DNA from: Clostridiaceae bacterium
Lineage (GTDB): Bacteria > Bacillota > Clostridia > Saccharofermentanales > Fastidiosipilaceae
Assembly: GCA_012520525.1 (NCBI GenBank)
Contig: JAAYOA010000042.1
Span: 1 to 37,186, forward strand
Direction: 5' to 3'
Length of the DNA: 37,186 nt
Shown here: in pieces, positions 1 to 8,681 of the stretch
Numbering within the stretch: position 1 is the stretch's first letter
Layout: each line of letters opens with the position of its first letter
The notes under the pieces: model-generated
What the model saw: the letters and a program-made list of their open reading frames with translations, nothing else
Told to the model about the DNA's origin: nothing
The model's database searches: none
Made by a program: the position numbers and the translations under genes

Positions 1-294
1 CATTTTAGCAACAGGAGGTAGTTTGGGTGCCCGTCGCATCAACCAGGCGGTCGTTGAATTTATCAAAATGAATCCTGATTTGCCGCAGCCATATAAAGTT
101 GCATATCATACAAATACGGTTCAATGTGCAATTTGCCTGGTTCTACAGCCTGAGCCAATTCCATCGTCTCATCTACCATGCGTTCGCCACAGGCTAAAAT
201 TACCCGAGCCGGCAAATCAGGATTCATTTTGATAAATTCAACGACCGCCTGGTTGATGCGACGGGCACCCAAACTACCTCCTGTTGCTAAAATG
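1..294. repeat. Perfect inverted repeat (fold-back) at the window edge, arms 1-85 and 210-294
   Basis: Bases 1-85 are an exact reverse complement of bases 210-294, with a 124-base spacer (86-209). The right arm is ordinary murG coding sequence, codons about 195-222 including the GGSLGARRINQ motif. The left arm therefore repeats murG sequence in the wrong orientation and cuts the gene short. An exact copy that starts at base 1 and destroys an essential gene is best read as a contig-end artefact, such as a multiple-displacement amplification chimera or an assembler fold-back, rather than a biological palindrome. Any plus-strand reading frame starting inside it, for example 23-232, is not a gene. 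Confidence 0.9.
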
Positions 295-875
295 ATAAAC
301 TCATTTTCATCCATCCCTAACTGACGCCTAGCAGTCGCTCGATCAAGATTGTAAAAAACCTCCCGTACAGGGTTGCCAGTTAAAACAACTTTATGAGCTC
401 GCTTGAAAAAACGGCGCGTCTGCTCATAACTGATACAGACGACATCTGCTCCTCGAGCCATAAAACGGTTATTTCGACCGGGATAGGCATTTTGTTCGTG
501 GATCAGATGGGGAATCCCCCGTTTCTTCGCTGCACTCAAAACAGGTCCACAGACATATCCACCTGTTCCTACAACCACGTCCGGTTTTAATTGATCCATC
601 AAAGCCAAAGACTGACCGACCCCTGTTTTATATTCGCGGTAAGCTAACCACAGGTCTTTACCCGGCCGGTGAGGAAAGCCCTTTGCCTTTATCGGGTAAA
701 ACGCAAAACCCGCCCGCGGCACAATTTTACTTTCAAGGCTATTTGCAGTGCCTAAAAAAGCGATCTCCGTCTCCGGAACTTCTAACCTCAATCTCTGGGC
801 AATAGCAATTGCCGGGTTGATATGACCACTCGTGCCACCGCCCGAAAAAATAACAGACTTTCCCTTTTTGCTCAT
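63..875 (-). CDS. murG: MurG, lipid II-forming GlcNAc transferase, 3' end lost at the window-edge fold-back
   Basis: MurG adds GlcNAc from UDP-GlcNAc to lipid I on the inner face of the membrane, giving lipid II. The N-terminal glycine loop GGGTSGHINPA (residues 12-22) and the second-domain motif GGSLGARRINQ (about residues 198-208) are both present. Genuine sequence runs to about residue 263 (the YMAAA stretch that normally leads into the nucleotide-binding lobe). The last few codons before the stop come from the inverted copy at 1-85. A full MurG is about 360 residues, so roughly 100 are missing. The ATG at 875 overlaps the ftsW stop codon (ATGA), which suggests translational coupling. The identification is firm; the truncation is probably an artefact. 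Confidence 0.93.
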   Translation of the reverse strand: MSKKGKSVIFSGGGTSGHINPAIAIAQRLRLEVPETEIAFLGTANSLESKIVPRAGFAFYPIKAKGFPHRPGKDLWLAYREYKTGVGQSLALMDQLKPDVVVGTGGYVCGPVLSAAKKRGIPHLIHEQNAYPGRNNRFMARGADVVCISYEQTRRFFKRAHKVVLTGNPVREVFYNLDRATARRQLGMDENEFIILATGGSLGARRINQAVVEFIKMNPDLPARVILACGERMVDETMELAQAVEPGKLHIEPYLYDMQLYMAAANQDSF

Positions 876-2173
876 GCCCCTTGACCTCCTGTCTGTGATT
901 CCAGCACTGCCTGTTGGACTGCCAGAGGTGGAGCTGTACCAAACTTTGAAACATTTAACAACAAACCGATGCCGATCATAAAGAATAAATTTGACGTGCC
1001 TCCGTAACTAAAAAACGGCAACGACACCCCCGTCGCTGGAATAATATATAGATTCACAGCCATACTCAAAAGGGCTTGCAAGGTAATCAATGTCGCAAAT
1101 CCATTGGCAACGATGCGTCCATACTGATTCGTCGCCCTACGAGCAATCGTCGAGCCCCGCCAAAAATATACTAAAAATAGCGATAAAACTAATAGAGCGC
1201 CGATGAAGCCTAATTCTTCACAAATGATAGCAAAAACATAATCGTTGTGAGCCTCTGGCAAATAATTATATTTTTGCACACCCATACCCAGACCTACCCC
1301 ACTCAAGCCGCCGGAACCGATGGCAATAAGGGCTTGCATAGGCTGATACGATGTGTCATTAATTTCACCCTTGAATGATTGAAAACGATTAATGATATGA
1401 GCCATGCGGCGGCTATCCTGCATTGATTCGACAATAGCCGGACCAGCGAAAAGGATGATAAGAGCGACCAATAAAATTAATGCACCAAAGATGAGAAAAA
1501 ATACTTGCCAAGAGCTGCGTTGAATACCCGCAGCAATAAATACAATCATCAATTCACAGGCAATAATCAAAGCCGCCGAAAAATGGGACTGCTGCAAAAT
1601 TAAAAAACACCATATTCCTACGGCGACAATGGGACGCCCCATATCATACCAAAAGTCTAAGAACACCTGCTTCACTGGCGTTTCTGCTTTTATTTTACCT
1701 GCGCGGCGAGCGCGATTTAACAGGGGATAGTAACACGCCGAACAAAAAACTACGCCCAGTTTTGCCACTTCTGACGGTTGGAAAGTCATGTCGAAAAATA
1801 GCGGCAACCAGCGTCTTTGATTGTTAATATTAACACCAATATGGGGAATAAGAACTAAGATCAATAACACTGTAATAAAAATATAAAGGGTTACCATCGT
1901 GTGTTTGCTAGCGAATCGGCGTAAATCCCGTCGCGTCAATAGCCAAATCGTCACACAGCCAAGCAGGGAAAAAATCAGTTGACGCCCTACGTAGTACCAA
2001 GCATTAGTTTTATCCATCTGCAAGGCCAGAGTCATGCTCGCACTAAACAACATAACTAGACCAAAACAAATCATAATGACCAAGATAATTAATATGCCCG
2101 TGTCAACGTGACCATAGGACGATAACAATGACCAAGGACTTGACTTCTGTTTTTGACGTTCTCTGTTGAACAA
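872..2173 (-). CDS. ftsW: FtsW/SpoVE-type SEDS peptidoglycan glycosyltransferase
   Basis: This is a polytopic SEDS-family membrane protein of 433 residues that polymerises lipid II at the division septum together with a class B PBP. About ten hydrophobic segments are visible. The C-terminal SEDS signature NLYIIPATGVSLPFFSYGGT is present, and so is the loop around AHNDYVFAIICEELG that carries the conserved catalytic Asp. It starts with TTG at 2173, nine bases after GGAGG. It lies 15 bases downstream of mraY and overlaps murG by four bases. The position normally taken by murD, between mraY and ftsW in many Firmicutes, is empty. In a spore former the same slot can hold spoVE; sequence alone does not separate the two. 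Confidence 0.94.
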   Translation of the reverse strand: MFNRERQKQKSSPWSLLSSYGHVDTGILIILVIMICFGLVMLFSASMTLALQMDKTNAWYYVGRQLIFSLLGCVTIWLLTRRDLRRFASKHTMVTLYIFITVLLILVLIPHIGVNINNQRRWLPLFFDMTFQPSEVAKLGVVFCSACYYPLLNRARRAGKIKAETPVKQVFLDFWYDMGRPIVAVGIWCFLILQQSHFSAALIIACELMIVFIAAGIQRSSWQVFFLIFGALILLVALIILFAGPAIVESMQDSRRMAHIINRFQSFKGEINDTSYQPMQALIAIGSGGLSGVGLGMGVQKYNYLPEAHNDYVFAIICEELGFIGALLVLSLFLVYFWRGSTIARRATNQYGRIVANGFATLITLQALLSMAVNLYIIPATGVSLPFFSYGGTSNLFFMIGIGLLLNVSKFGTAPPLAVQQAVLESQTGGQGA

Positions 2174-2188
2174 CTCCGCCGACCTCCG

Positions 2189-3220
2189 TTAATGTAAAAA
2201 TGGCAAAATAGTCAGCAATCCCAACAGACAGCCGACCAGTGACACAAGTGAAAACACACCCACAACTTTACCTTCACTCCATCCCCCCAACTCAAAGTGA
2301 TGGTGAATTGGACTCATACGAAAAATACGTTTGCCACCTGTTCGCCGAAAATAAGTAGTCTGTATAATGACAGACCCTGCTTCGGCTACATAGACAATGC
2401 CTGCCAACAAGAGCAGCCATGGTACACCTTGCAGCATGGCAGTAACAGCAATCAGGGCACCAATTGCCAGGGAGCCGGTGTCTCCCATGAACACTTTAGC
2501 CGGATGTCTATTATAGAGAAGAAAACCGATACACGCCCCCAGTAAAAATATGCCTAACACAGCCGTCTCTTGATACAACGGCTGCAATGCTTTTCCCACA
2601 GTGATGGCGGTAACTACAAGGGTGATGCCCACAGGTAAAGATACTGTGGACAGCAATCCATCCACACCGTCGGTCAAATTAACAGCATTAGAAACCGCAT
2701 ACAAATAAACAATTAAAAATATGCCATAGAAGAGTTTACCAATCCCACGAACCGGCACAATACCACCGCCAAACGGTATTAATATCACTGGTTCAAAGGG
2801 ATTTACAAACAAATACCAACACACAAAAAGGGCTGCCAATATTAGAATAGGCAGAGATTTTTGTTTAGGACTTAAACCTTCTTTGTTGACTAGAACTTTT
2901 ATGTAATCATCCATAAAGCCCACAATGGCAATGCAAACCACATATAGAATGGGCATCAGTAAACTATTTGTTTTCCAAATCAGAGCGTCAGCTATACCAC
3001 AGATCATGATAGAAGGAACAAAAAACAGACCTCCAAACGTAGGTGTGCCTTCTTTTTTTAAGTGTGACTGAGGACCATCCAGTCGTTCACTTTGACTTGC
3101 TTTGCGTCGTTTCAAATAGGGCAACAAAAACCAACCGATCACAATCGTTAGAATTGTCACGCCTAGAAGATCGCCAGCGAGCCGCTTCATCAACTGTATA
3201 GGATTCATAAATATCTCCAT
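2189..3220 (-). CDS. mraY: MraY, phospho-MurNAc-pentapeptide translocase
   Basis: MraY transfers phospho-MurNAc-pentapeptide from UDP to undecaprenyl phosphate, making lipid I in the membrane. The family landmarks appear in order: the FGGLFFVPS loop, the DDYIKVL aspartate pair, LTDGVDGL, NRHPAKVFMGDTGSLA and the SPIHHHFELGGWSE loop near the C-terminus. I place the start at the ATG at 3220 (343 residues), because GGGAG lies nine bases upstream. A TTG at 3250 would add ten residues inside the end of murF and has no clear ribosome site. The gene sits between murF and ftsW in the dcw cluster. Confidence 0.95.
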   Translation of the reverse strand: MEIFMNPIQLMKRLAGDLLGVTILTIVIGWFLLPYLKRRKASQSERLDGPQSHLKKEGTPTFGGLFFVPSIMICGIADALIWKTNSLLMPILYVVCIAIVGFMDDYIKVLVNKEGLSPKQKSLPILILAALFVCWYLFVNPFEPVILIPFGGGIVPVRGIGKLFYGIFLIVYLYAVSNAVNLTDGVDGLLSTVSLPVGITLVVTAITVGKALQPLYQETAVLGIFLLGACIGFLLYNRHPAKVFMGDTGSLAIGALIAVTAMLQGVPWLLLLAGIVYVAEAGSVIIQTTYFRRTGGKRIFRMSPIHHHFELGGWSEGKVVGVFSLVSLVGCLLGLLTILPFLH

Positions 3221-3233
3221 AGCTAAACTCCCT

Positions 3234-4856
3234 TTAATGCTCCTGCTCAATTCGATGTGCAGAAATTGGATCTACATCCTCATTTTTAGAAAAATTGTCC
3301 ACACCTGCAAAATCGGTATTTAGAAAAGATATCACATCTTCACTGATAAATTCCATACCAAAACTATGGGAGCCCTTTACGAATAATACATCACCGGGCT
3401 TTAAAATAGGTTTAATTGCCTCGCTGAGCGCATGGACATCCGTAAAGAATTGAAGAGATTCTGATTGCTTCGAGTGTTGATCGTCCTCGTTCAGTTGATT
3501 CCCTCCCTCAGCCCGAGCCGCCGCAGCTCTGTAACCAGCAGCCAACTCTGCCGTCGCATCACCTAACAAAAAAATAGCCGCCGGATGGTGGGCATAAAGT
3601 TCTGTGCCAATGCGGTAATGAATTTCAGCACTGTAATCACCGAGTTCGTTAATTCCACCAAGAGCTGCAATAAAACGTCCCCCTGTGTTTTCTGCTAAAG
3701 TTGACACTAGGTTAAATCCAGCTGACATCGATTCTTCACTGGCATTGTAACTGTCGTCGACAACTGTCACCGAGTTAGATTTAACAATGCGCTGTCTACT
3801 ACCAGTCGCTTTATAATCCATCAGCCCGGCTGCGGTATCGGCAAAATCAAGCCCTAAAATATGACCACAGAATAGACCAAATAAGGCATTGCACACGTGA
3901 TGAACTCCCGGTGTCGTCAACCTAACGCGACCTAACTTTTTCCCTTTTTGATCCCCGTCTTGGTGTAAGTAAACATCAAACGTTGTACCCACTGCAGTCT
4001 GATCCAACGCCGCCCCTCGCAACACAGTCACAGAGCAGTCGTGCAGTGAACCCACCAGTGATTGATCGATTGTATCCCCCAAACAGACCAGCCCCAAATG
4101 TAAATCATTGGACTTTTCCCAAGTGGTCAGAAAACGACAAAGTTGAGGATCATCGCCATTTAGGAGTGCCCAACCCCCAGTTTTGACAAAATTCATTAAC
4201 TTACATTTTTCTTCGGTTATACCTTCTACCGTCTTAAATTGAGCAATGTGAGTGCGACCTATCATCGTTAGCACTGCAATGTTCGGTTGAGCCACCTCCG
4301 CCAAGCGATTCATTTGATTTGGACCATCTATGCCCGCTTCCACAACCAATGCATCTGACTCTTCCGAGGTCGCTAAAATAGTCCCTGAAAGTCCGATTTC
4401 ATTATTGAGATTGGCTCTTGTATGTTCGACCTTTAACATCCTGCCTAGTGCAGCGACGATCATGTCCCTTGTACTGGTTTTTCCGACACTTCCACTCACC
4501 GCAATAACTTGTCCAGCCAGTTGATTGCGATACCAAGCTGCCAATCGCCTATACCCATTCAATGTGTCATCAACTAAAATGACAGGCACGGTCAGTTGCT
4601 GCTTTTTAACTGCTTCGGAGTATTGGCTCAATACTGCAACAGCTCCACGAGCCTCTGCCGTGGCCAAGTAGTCATGCCCGTCAAACCGCTCTCCTATAAG
4701 TGGAACAAATAGGGATCCCGGTTTGAGATCTCTCGTATCTGTAGAAATTGCATTTATTAAAATATCACGAGGACACCAGTCGGACTTTCCCTCTGGAAGA
4801 TTTATAAACGGTGCAGCCAAGACAGATCTGAGTGTTTCTAACGAATATTTTTTCAA
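3234..4856 (-). CDS. murF: MurF, UDP-MurNAc-tripeptide:D-Ala-D-Ala ligase
   Basis: MurF joins D-Ala-D-Ala to UDP-MurNAc-tripeptide using ATP in the cytoplasm. The ligase fingerprint is intact: P-loop GSVGKTST (residues 122-129), NLNNEIGLSGT, the histidine of MIGRTHIAQF, a lysine in the EEKCKL stretch, DDSYNAS and the C-terminal LFVKGSHSFGME. The start is TTG at 4856, preceded by AGGAGG and one base after the murE-like stop, so the two are probably coupled. At 540 residues it is longer than the usual 450-470, with extra sequence around residues 445-470 and a short acidic tail. It contrasts with its degenerate neighbour, because its catalytic motifs are kept. Confidence 0.94.
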   Translation of the reverse strand: MKKYSLETLRSVLAAPFINLPEGKSDWCPRDILINAISTDTRDLKPGSLFVPLIGERFDGHDYLATAEARGAVAVLSQYSEAVKKQQLTVPVILVDDTLNGYRRLAAWYRNQLAGQVIAVSGSVGKTSTRDMIVAALGRMLKVEHTRANLNNEIGLSGTILATSEESDALVVEAGIDGPNQMNRLAEVAQPNIAVLTMIGRTHIAQFKTVEGITEEKCKLMNFVKTGGWALLNGDDPQLCRFLTTWEKSNDLHLGLVCLGDTIDQSLVGSLHDCSVTVLRGAALDQTAVGTTFDVYLHQDGDQKGKKLGRVRLTTPGVHHVCNALFGLFCGHILGLDFADTAAGLMDYKATGSRQRIVKSNSVTVVDDSYNASEESMSAGFNLVSTLAENTGGRFIAALGGINELGDYSAEIHYRIGTELYAHHPAAIFLLGDATAELAAGYRAAAARAEGGNQLNEDDQHSKQSESLQFFTDVHALSEAIKPILKPGDVLFVKGSHSFGMEFISEDVISFLNTDFAGVDNFSKNEDVDPISAHRIEQEH

Positions 4857-4857
4857 C

Positions 4858-6402
4858 TTAGATCCCTCCTTCCCCGTCTTTAACAGCTGTTAACGTTTGC
4901 TTTTGTCGTTTAACCTGTTGCCCATCTAATTGCCCATCTGTCGCCGCTTGATCTCTACGCTGAGACTCCAAATTATCGATCACTTGTCGGGCCACAATTA
5001 GATCTGAAATGGTCTTGGTCTCTTGGGAAGAGACTTCGAAATTCTGTTCACCCTTGCCAATCAATAAGATCATATCACCCGGCGCCGCTATAGTAATGGC
5101 TCTGGCAATGCCCTCCGCCCGCTCTGTAAAAATTTCATATTCACAAGTCGTGTAGGCAACCCCTTTCGCCAAGTCCGATGTGATGGCAGCAGGATATTCG
5201 CCCCGGGAGCTCGTTGCTGTAAGAATAGTTAAATCTGCCAACTCGCCACAAATCTTTCCTAATGCGACTCGAGTCGTCCGACTGCGATTTCCGGCTGTTC
5301 CTAAAACCACAATCATGCGCCGCCTACAATATGGGCGTAGGGCCATTAATAGGCTTTCCAACTGGCGCGGTTGCCAGGCGACGTCGATATATACCTGTAA
5401 TTCTAAATCGTTATAAACGGGATGGGTACGTCCCTGTGCCACAAGATAAGGTAATTCCGCTGCTACAGTCGCAGGATTATGTCCCAACTGCCAAAGACAG
5501 GTGATTAAGGCTAGAGCATTATAGACATTAAAGTGTCCTGGTAGTGGTATAAATACATCAAGCGGTTCAAAGAATTTACTTTCCACTTTAAAATAAGTAC
5601 CCACCTTATCTCCTTGGCGACCGATGTGGACATTCCTAGCCCGAACATCTGCTTCACCTACAATGCCAAAAGTGATTTGCCGAGGCTGTCTTGCTTTAGC
5701 TTTAAGTAAATGAGAAGTCATGTCGTCCTGATTGATAATTAGGATAGAACAACGATCATAAAACTCTAATTCCCGATCAGTCAGGGCATGATTTGAATTG
5801 AGAACAAGACCGATTTTAAATTGGGTTTCAGTAGTTCTTTCTAGTTGAATATCTTGTTGACTGACAGGCAGAACTCCGAGCTTAACATCGGCTTCCTGCC
5901 AAGCCTTGAGTGTGCCTTGTACCTCCGGAGGTCCAGGATGATTTCTTGAACCTGCATAAATGCGGTTGCCGGTAAAGATGCGCATACCATTTAGAAAACC
6001 ACAGTTTATAGAATTACGAATACAAAAGTGGTGCAACAAATATCCCAACGTGCGTTTGCCGCTGGTCCCTGTCAGAGCAATGAGATTCATCGACTTTGAG
6101 GGATGTCCAAAAAAAGCAGCGCTAAGCGCAGCCAGAGCGCGGCGACTATCATATACACGCACCAATGCATAGACACCTGCCGGCAAATTCTCGACAGGCT
6201 TTTGCACAACAATGGCTGCTGCACCTTGTTGTACTGCCATTGGAATGTAGGCATGAGCATCTTGATTATAACCGTCTATACAGACAAACAATGATCCTGT
6301 CCGCACTTTCCGAGAGTCATAAGTTATATTGGTTATCTCGACTGACTGATCGCCGGTACAGGAGACGACCGGTAGGCCTTCTAATAAAGTTTTAAGTTTC
6401 AT
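4858..6402 (-). CDS. MurE-like Mur ligase homologue with a degenerate active site
   Basis: Position, 514-residue length and the N-terminal domain (TYDSRKVRTGSLFVCIDGY, residues 27-45) match MurE, the UDP-MurNAc-L-Ala-D-Glu:diamino-acid ligase. The catalytic fingerprints do not. The P-loop GTNGKTTT reads GTSGKRTL (112-119). The substrate-binding TT and the EVSSH-L-R motif are replaced (PVSQQDIQLER, 179-189). VDYAHTPDALE reads IDVAWQPRQLE, the GGDRD-KR loop reads TAGNRSRTTR, the DNPR specificity motif reads TSSR (397-400), and GKGHE reads GKGEQ (449-453). The fold-level motif PGHFNVYNALA (288-298) is kept. The frame is open throughout, with a good GGGAGG ribosome site, so this is not a simple pseudogene. 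It may be a pseudoenzyme with a structural or regulatory role. Family confidence is high; catalysis as MurE is doubtful. Confidence 0.85.
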   Translation of the reverse strand: MKLKTLLEGLPVVSCTGDQSVEITNITYDSRKVRTGSLFVCIDGYNQDAHAYIPMAVQQGAAAIVVQKPVENLPAGVYALVRVYDSRRALAALSAAFFGHPSKSMNLIALTGTSGKRTLGYLLHHFCIRNSINCGFLNGMRIFTGNRIYAGSRNHPGPPEVQGTLKAWQEADVKLGVLPVSQQDIQLERTTETQFKIGLVLNSNHALTDRELEFYDRCSILIINQDDMTSHLLKAKARQPRQITFGIVGEADVRARNVHIGRQGDKVGTYFKVESKFFEPLDVFIPLPGHFNVYNALALITCLWQLGHNPATVAAELPYLVAQGRTHPVYNDLELQVYIDVAWQPRQLESLLMALRPYCRRRMIVVLGTAGNRSRTTRVALGKICGELADLTILTATSSRGEYPAAITSDLAKGVAYTTCEYEIFTERAEGIARAITIAAPGDMILLIGKGEQNFEVSSQETKTISDLIVARQVIDNLESQRRDQAATDGQLDGQQVKRQKQTLTAVKDGEGGI

Positions 6403-6416
6403 TTCGACCTCCCTTC

Positions 6417-8681
6417 TCAGTACCCAAAAGTGAGTTCGATAATGGTATATTTGGAGACCATTTGACCTGCTTCGACACTTTGTTTTTTCACAAAACTGCG
6501 CGGATCGCCGCCCTCAAAATTGATATTCAATCGAGCCTGTTCCGCTAAATCAAGACATTCTCCCATCGTCAAACCTGTAAATTTTGGCACTTCTACCTGT
6601 TCTAAATCTTTTTGATTGGGATCCGTCGACAAATAGACAAAACCGCGTCCCGTCATATATTTACGCGCTTCAGGATATTGATAAACAACTTCATCCTTGC
6701 TCCAAGGACTAAAGTCCGCACCCTCGTTCACTTCTATCCAGAAGTCATTTGAAACGGCGTTAACCTGAGCATCATAGAGCGAGGTTCCTTCATATGGCTG
6801 CATAATTCTTCCCGCAAATAATTCTTGGTAATCCCTGTCGTCATAATTTGGTTTCAGTCCCATTGTCCGCAGGGCTTTTTCTGTCACTCTAGAATAGACA
6901 TATTGGGCGGGTTGCGATGTTGTAATGGGTATGGGTTCATACAAAATAATCAGCGTTGCAATTTCCGGATTATTAAATGGAGCGATACCACAAAAAGAAA
7001 CAACTACGAACTCATCCTCATCGCCGTGACTTGATGTACTCGTTTTTCCCGCCGGCTGATAACCGTGTACCTCCGCCAAGTGAGCTGTGCCTTCGGTTAC
7101 AACCCCGCGCATATATGACATGATTTTGTCAGATGTTTTCTCCGAAATCACTCGGCGAATAACTTCAGGCTGCACATCCTGAACCACATTGCCGTCGCGA
7201 TCAGTCATGTAATCGACAAGCTGAGGTCGCATTAAAATGCCACCGTTCCCTAGAGCGGCAAAAGAATTCAACAACTGAATCGGTGTCACCGTGGATTGTT
7301 CACCGAATGACCAGATGGCCAAGTCAACCGTACTGGGATCCTCGTGGATCAATCCGACGGTTTCGGCGGGTAAATCTATGCCGGTCAGTCCGCGGTGACC
7401 AAAAGCCTGAACATAGTTATAATAGGTTTCTACCCCTATGCGTTGAGCAATTTGAACCATAACCGGATTACAGGAATGCCACAACCCCTGTTCCATTGTC
7501 TCTTCTCCGTGGTTGGCGGGATAAATTGAACAACGGACAGGATATTCTTCCCAACCTTCAACTTCAATTGGCGCATCGCTGAATAGTTCTGTCTCGGAAA
7601 CTGCTTTCTCTTCCAACGCCACGGAAACAGTCAGAGCTTTATAAGTTGAACCTGGCTCATAAGGTTGTGAAACATTGCGATTTAACCAAATTTTCGATGT
7701 CAACAAATCAGTCTGATCTTCATTGTTGGCAGGATCCCAATCCTCCACTTCCTCATCGGACAGTCCCTGGGGCACGTCCATAGGATTATTTGGATCAAAT
7801 GAGCCAGTTTGCCCCATCGCTAATATGGCACCTGTCTTTATATTCATAACAATACCTGCTGCACCCTTTGTATTGTTATGGATGCGGCAGATCGACTCCA
7901 GTTCATTTTCCAAAGTTTGTTGAATTTCTGGATTTAAGTGTAAAATAATGTTGTTGCCAGGCTGCGCCTGTTGCATCATTCCTTCAGAAAAATACAACAT
8001 GGACTTGCTGTAATTGTCCACTTCACCGTATCGAAAACCCGGTGTCCCCGCTAGAACTTCATTGTAATAATTTTCCAAGCCAATAACACCTTCGATATTA
8101 CGGTTACGTCTATTCGTAAAACCGATCACTTCCGGCGCTAAGTCGGGCTGGGGATAATACCGTTTCATATCGGTATCTACAGAGACACCACCGATTTGAT
8201 ATTTTCTCAAATAGGCTCTTAATTCTTCATAGGTTTCTCGGGGCACTTCTTTCTTTAAAAAAACATATGTCTCGTCTTCTTGAGCTGCAGCTTCCGCCAC
8301 CTCTTCCCTAGGCATAGACAAGATATCTGCTATTTGGGTGACAATATCATCTTTGGTAACATCCTTAGAAATAGCCGACTCCAAATCCCGTGGAGTCAGA
8401 CCAATCGTATAGACATACGTTGTAACAGCAAGTTTAGTTCCATTAGCCGCTATAATTTCGCCACGTTCCGGATATTGAGCCATATCTTGGTAGTGCAAAG
8501 CTGCTGCCGCTCGAGCCGTTTCACCATGCTGGATCAACTGCACATTGACCAGTCGCACGACAATGATTAAAGCAAACAAAAAAATGAGTATACCGATGAC
8601 GATTGTTCCTACACGGGAATGATCCCGTCCCACCGATCCGGTAGAACGGGATGCAGATTCATTATTCCAGGGACGACGCAT
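6417..8681 (-). CDS. Class B penicillin-binding protein (PBP2B/SpoVD type) with C-terminal PASTA domain
   Basis: This is a septal or spore-cortex transpeptidase that cross-links peptidoglycan outside the membrane. It has a short cytoplasmic tail, one membrane anchor (about residues 28-50), a dimerisation domain, the transpeptidase domain and one PASTA repeat at the end (VEVPKFTGLTMGE onward). Active-site motifs are STYK with the nucleophile at Ser345, SCN at 403-405, and the third box as KTS (546-548) instead of the near-universal KTG. The ATG at 8681 shares a base with the ftsL stop; a GTG lies one codon earlier. Its place between ftsL and the murE-like gene matches pbpB/spoVD of Bacilli and Clostridia. 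Which of the two it is cannot be told here. Confidence 0.93.
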   Translation of the reverse strand: MRRPWNNESASRSTGSVGRDHSRVGTIVIGILIFLFALIIVVRLVNVQLIQHGETARAAAALHYQDMAQYPERGEIIAANGTKLAVTTYVYTIGLTPRDLESAISKDVTKDDIVTQIADILSMPREEVAEAAAQEDETYVFLKKEVPRETYEELRAYLRKYQIGGVSVDTDMKRYYPQPDLAPEVIGFTNRRNRNIEGVIGLENYYNEVLAGTPGFRYGEVDNYSKSMLYFSEGMMQQAQPGNNIILHLNPEIQQTLENELESICRIHNNTKGAAGIVMNIKTGAILAMGQTGSFDPNNPMDVPQGLSDEEVEDWDPANNEDQTDLLTSKIWLNRNVSQPYEPGSTYKALTVSVALEEKAVSETELFSDAPIEVEGWEEYPVRCSIYPANHGEETMEQGLWHSCNPVMVQIAQRIGVETYYNYVQAFGHRGLTGIDLPAETVGLIHEDPSTVDLAIWSFGEQSTVTPIQLLNSFAALGNGGILMRPQLVDYMTDRDGNVVQDVQPEVIRRVISEKTSDKIMSYMRGVVTEGTAHLAEVHGYQPAGKTSTSSHGDEDEFVVVSFCGIAPFNNPEIATLIILYEPIPITTSQPAQYVYSRVTEKALRTMGLKPNYDDRDYQELFAGRIMQPYEGTSLYDAQVNAVSNDFWIEVNEGADFSPWSKDEVVYQYPEARKYMTGRGFVYLSTDPNQKDLEQVEVPKFTGLTMGECLDLAEQARLNINFEGGDPRSFVKKQSVEAGQMVSKYTIIELTFGY

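Noticed and set aside
23-232. Plus-strand frame starting MGARRINQ, resembling a piece of MurG
   Set aside because: It is the inverted copy of murG sequence in the edge fold-back, then spacer; not a separate gene.
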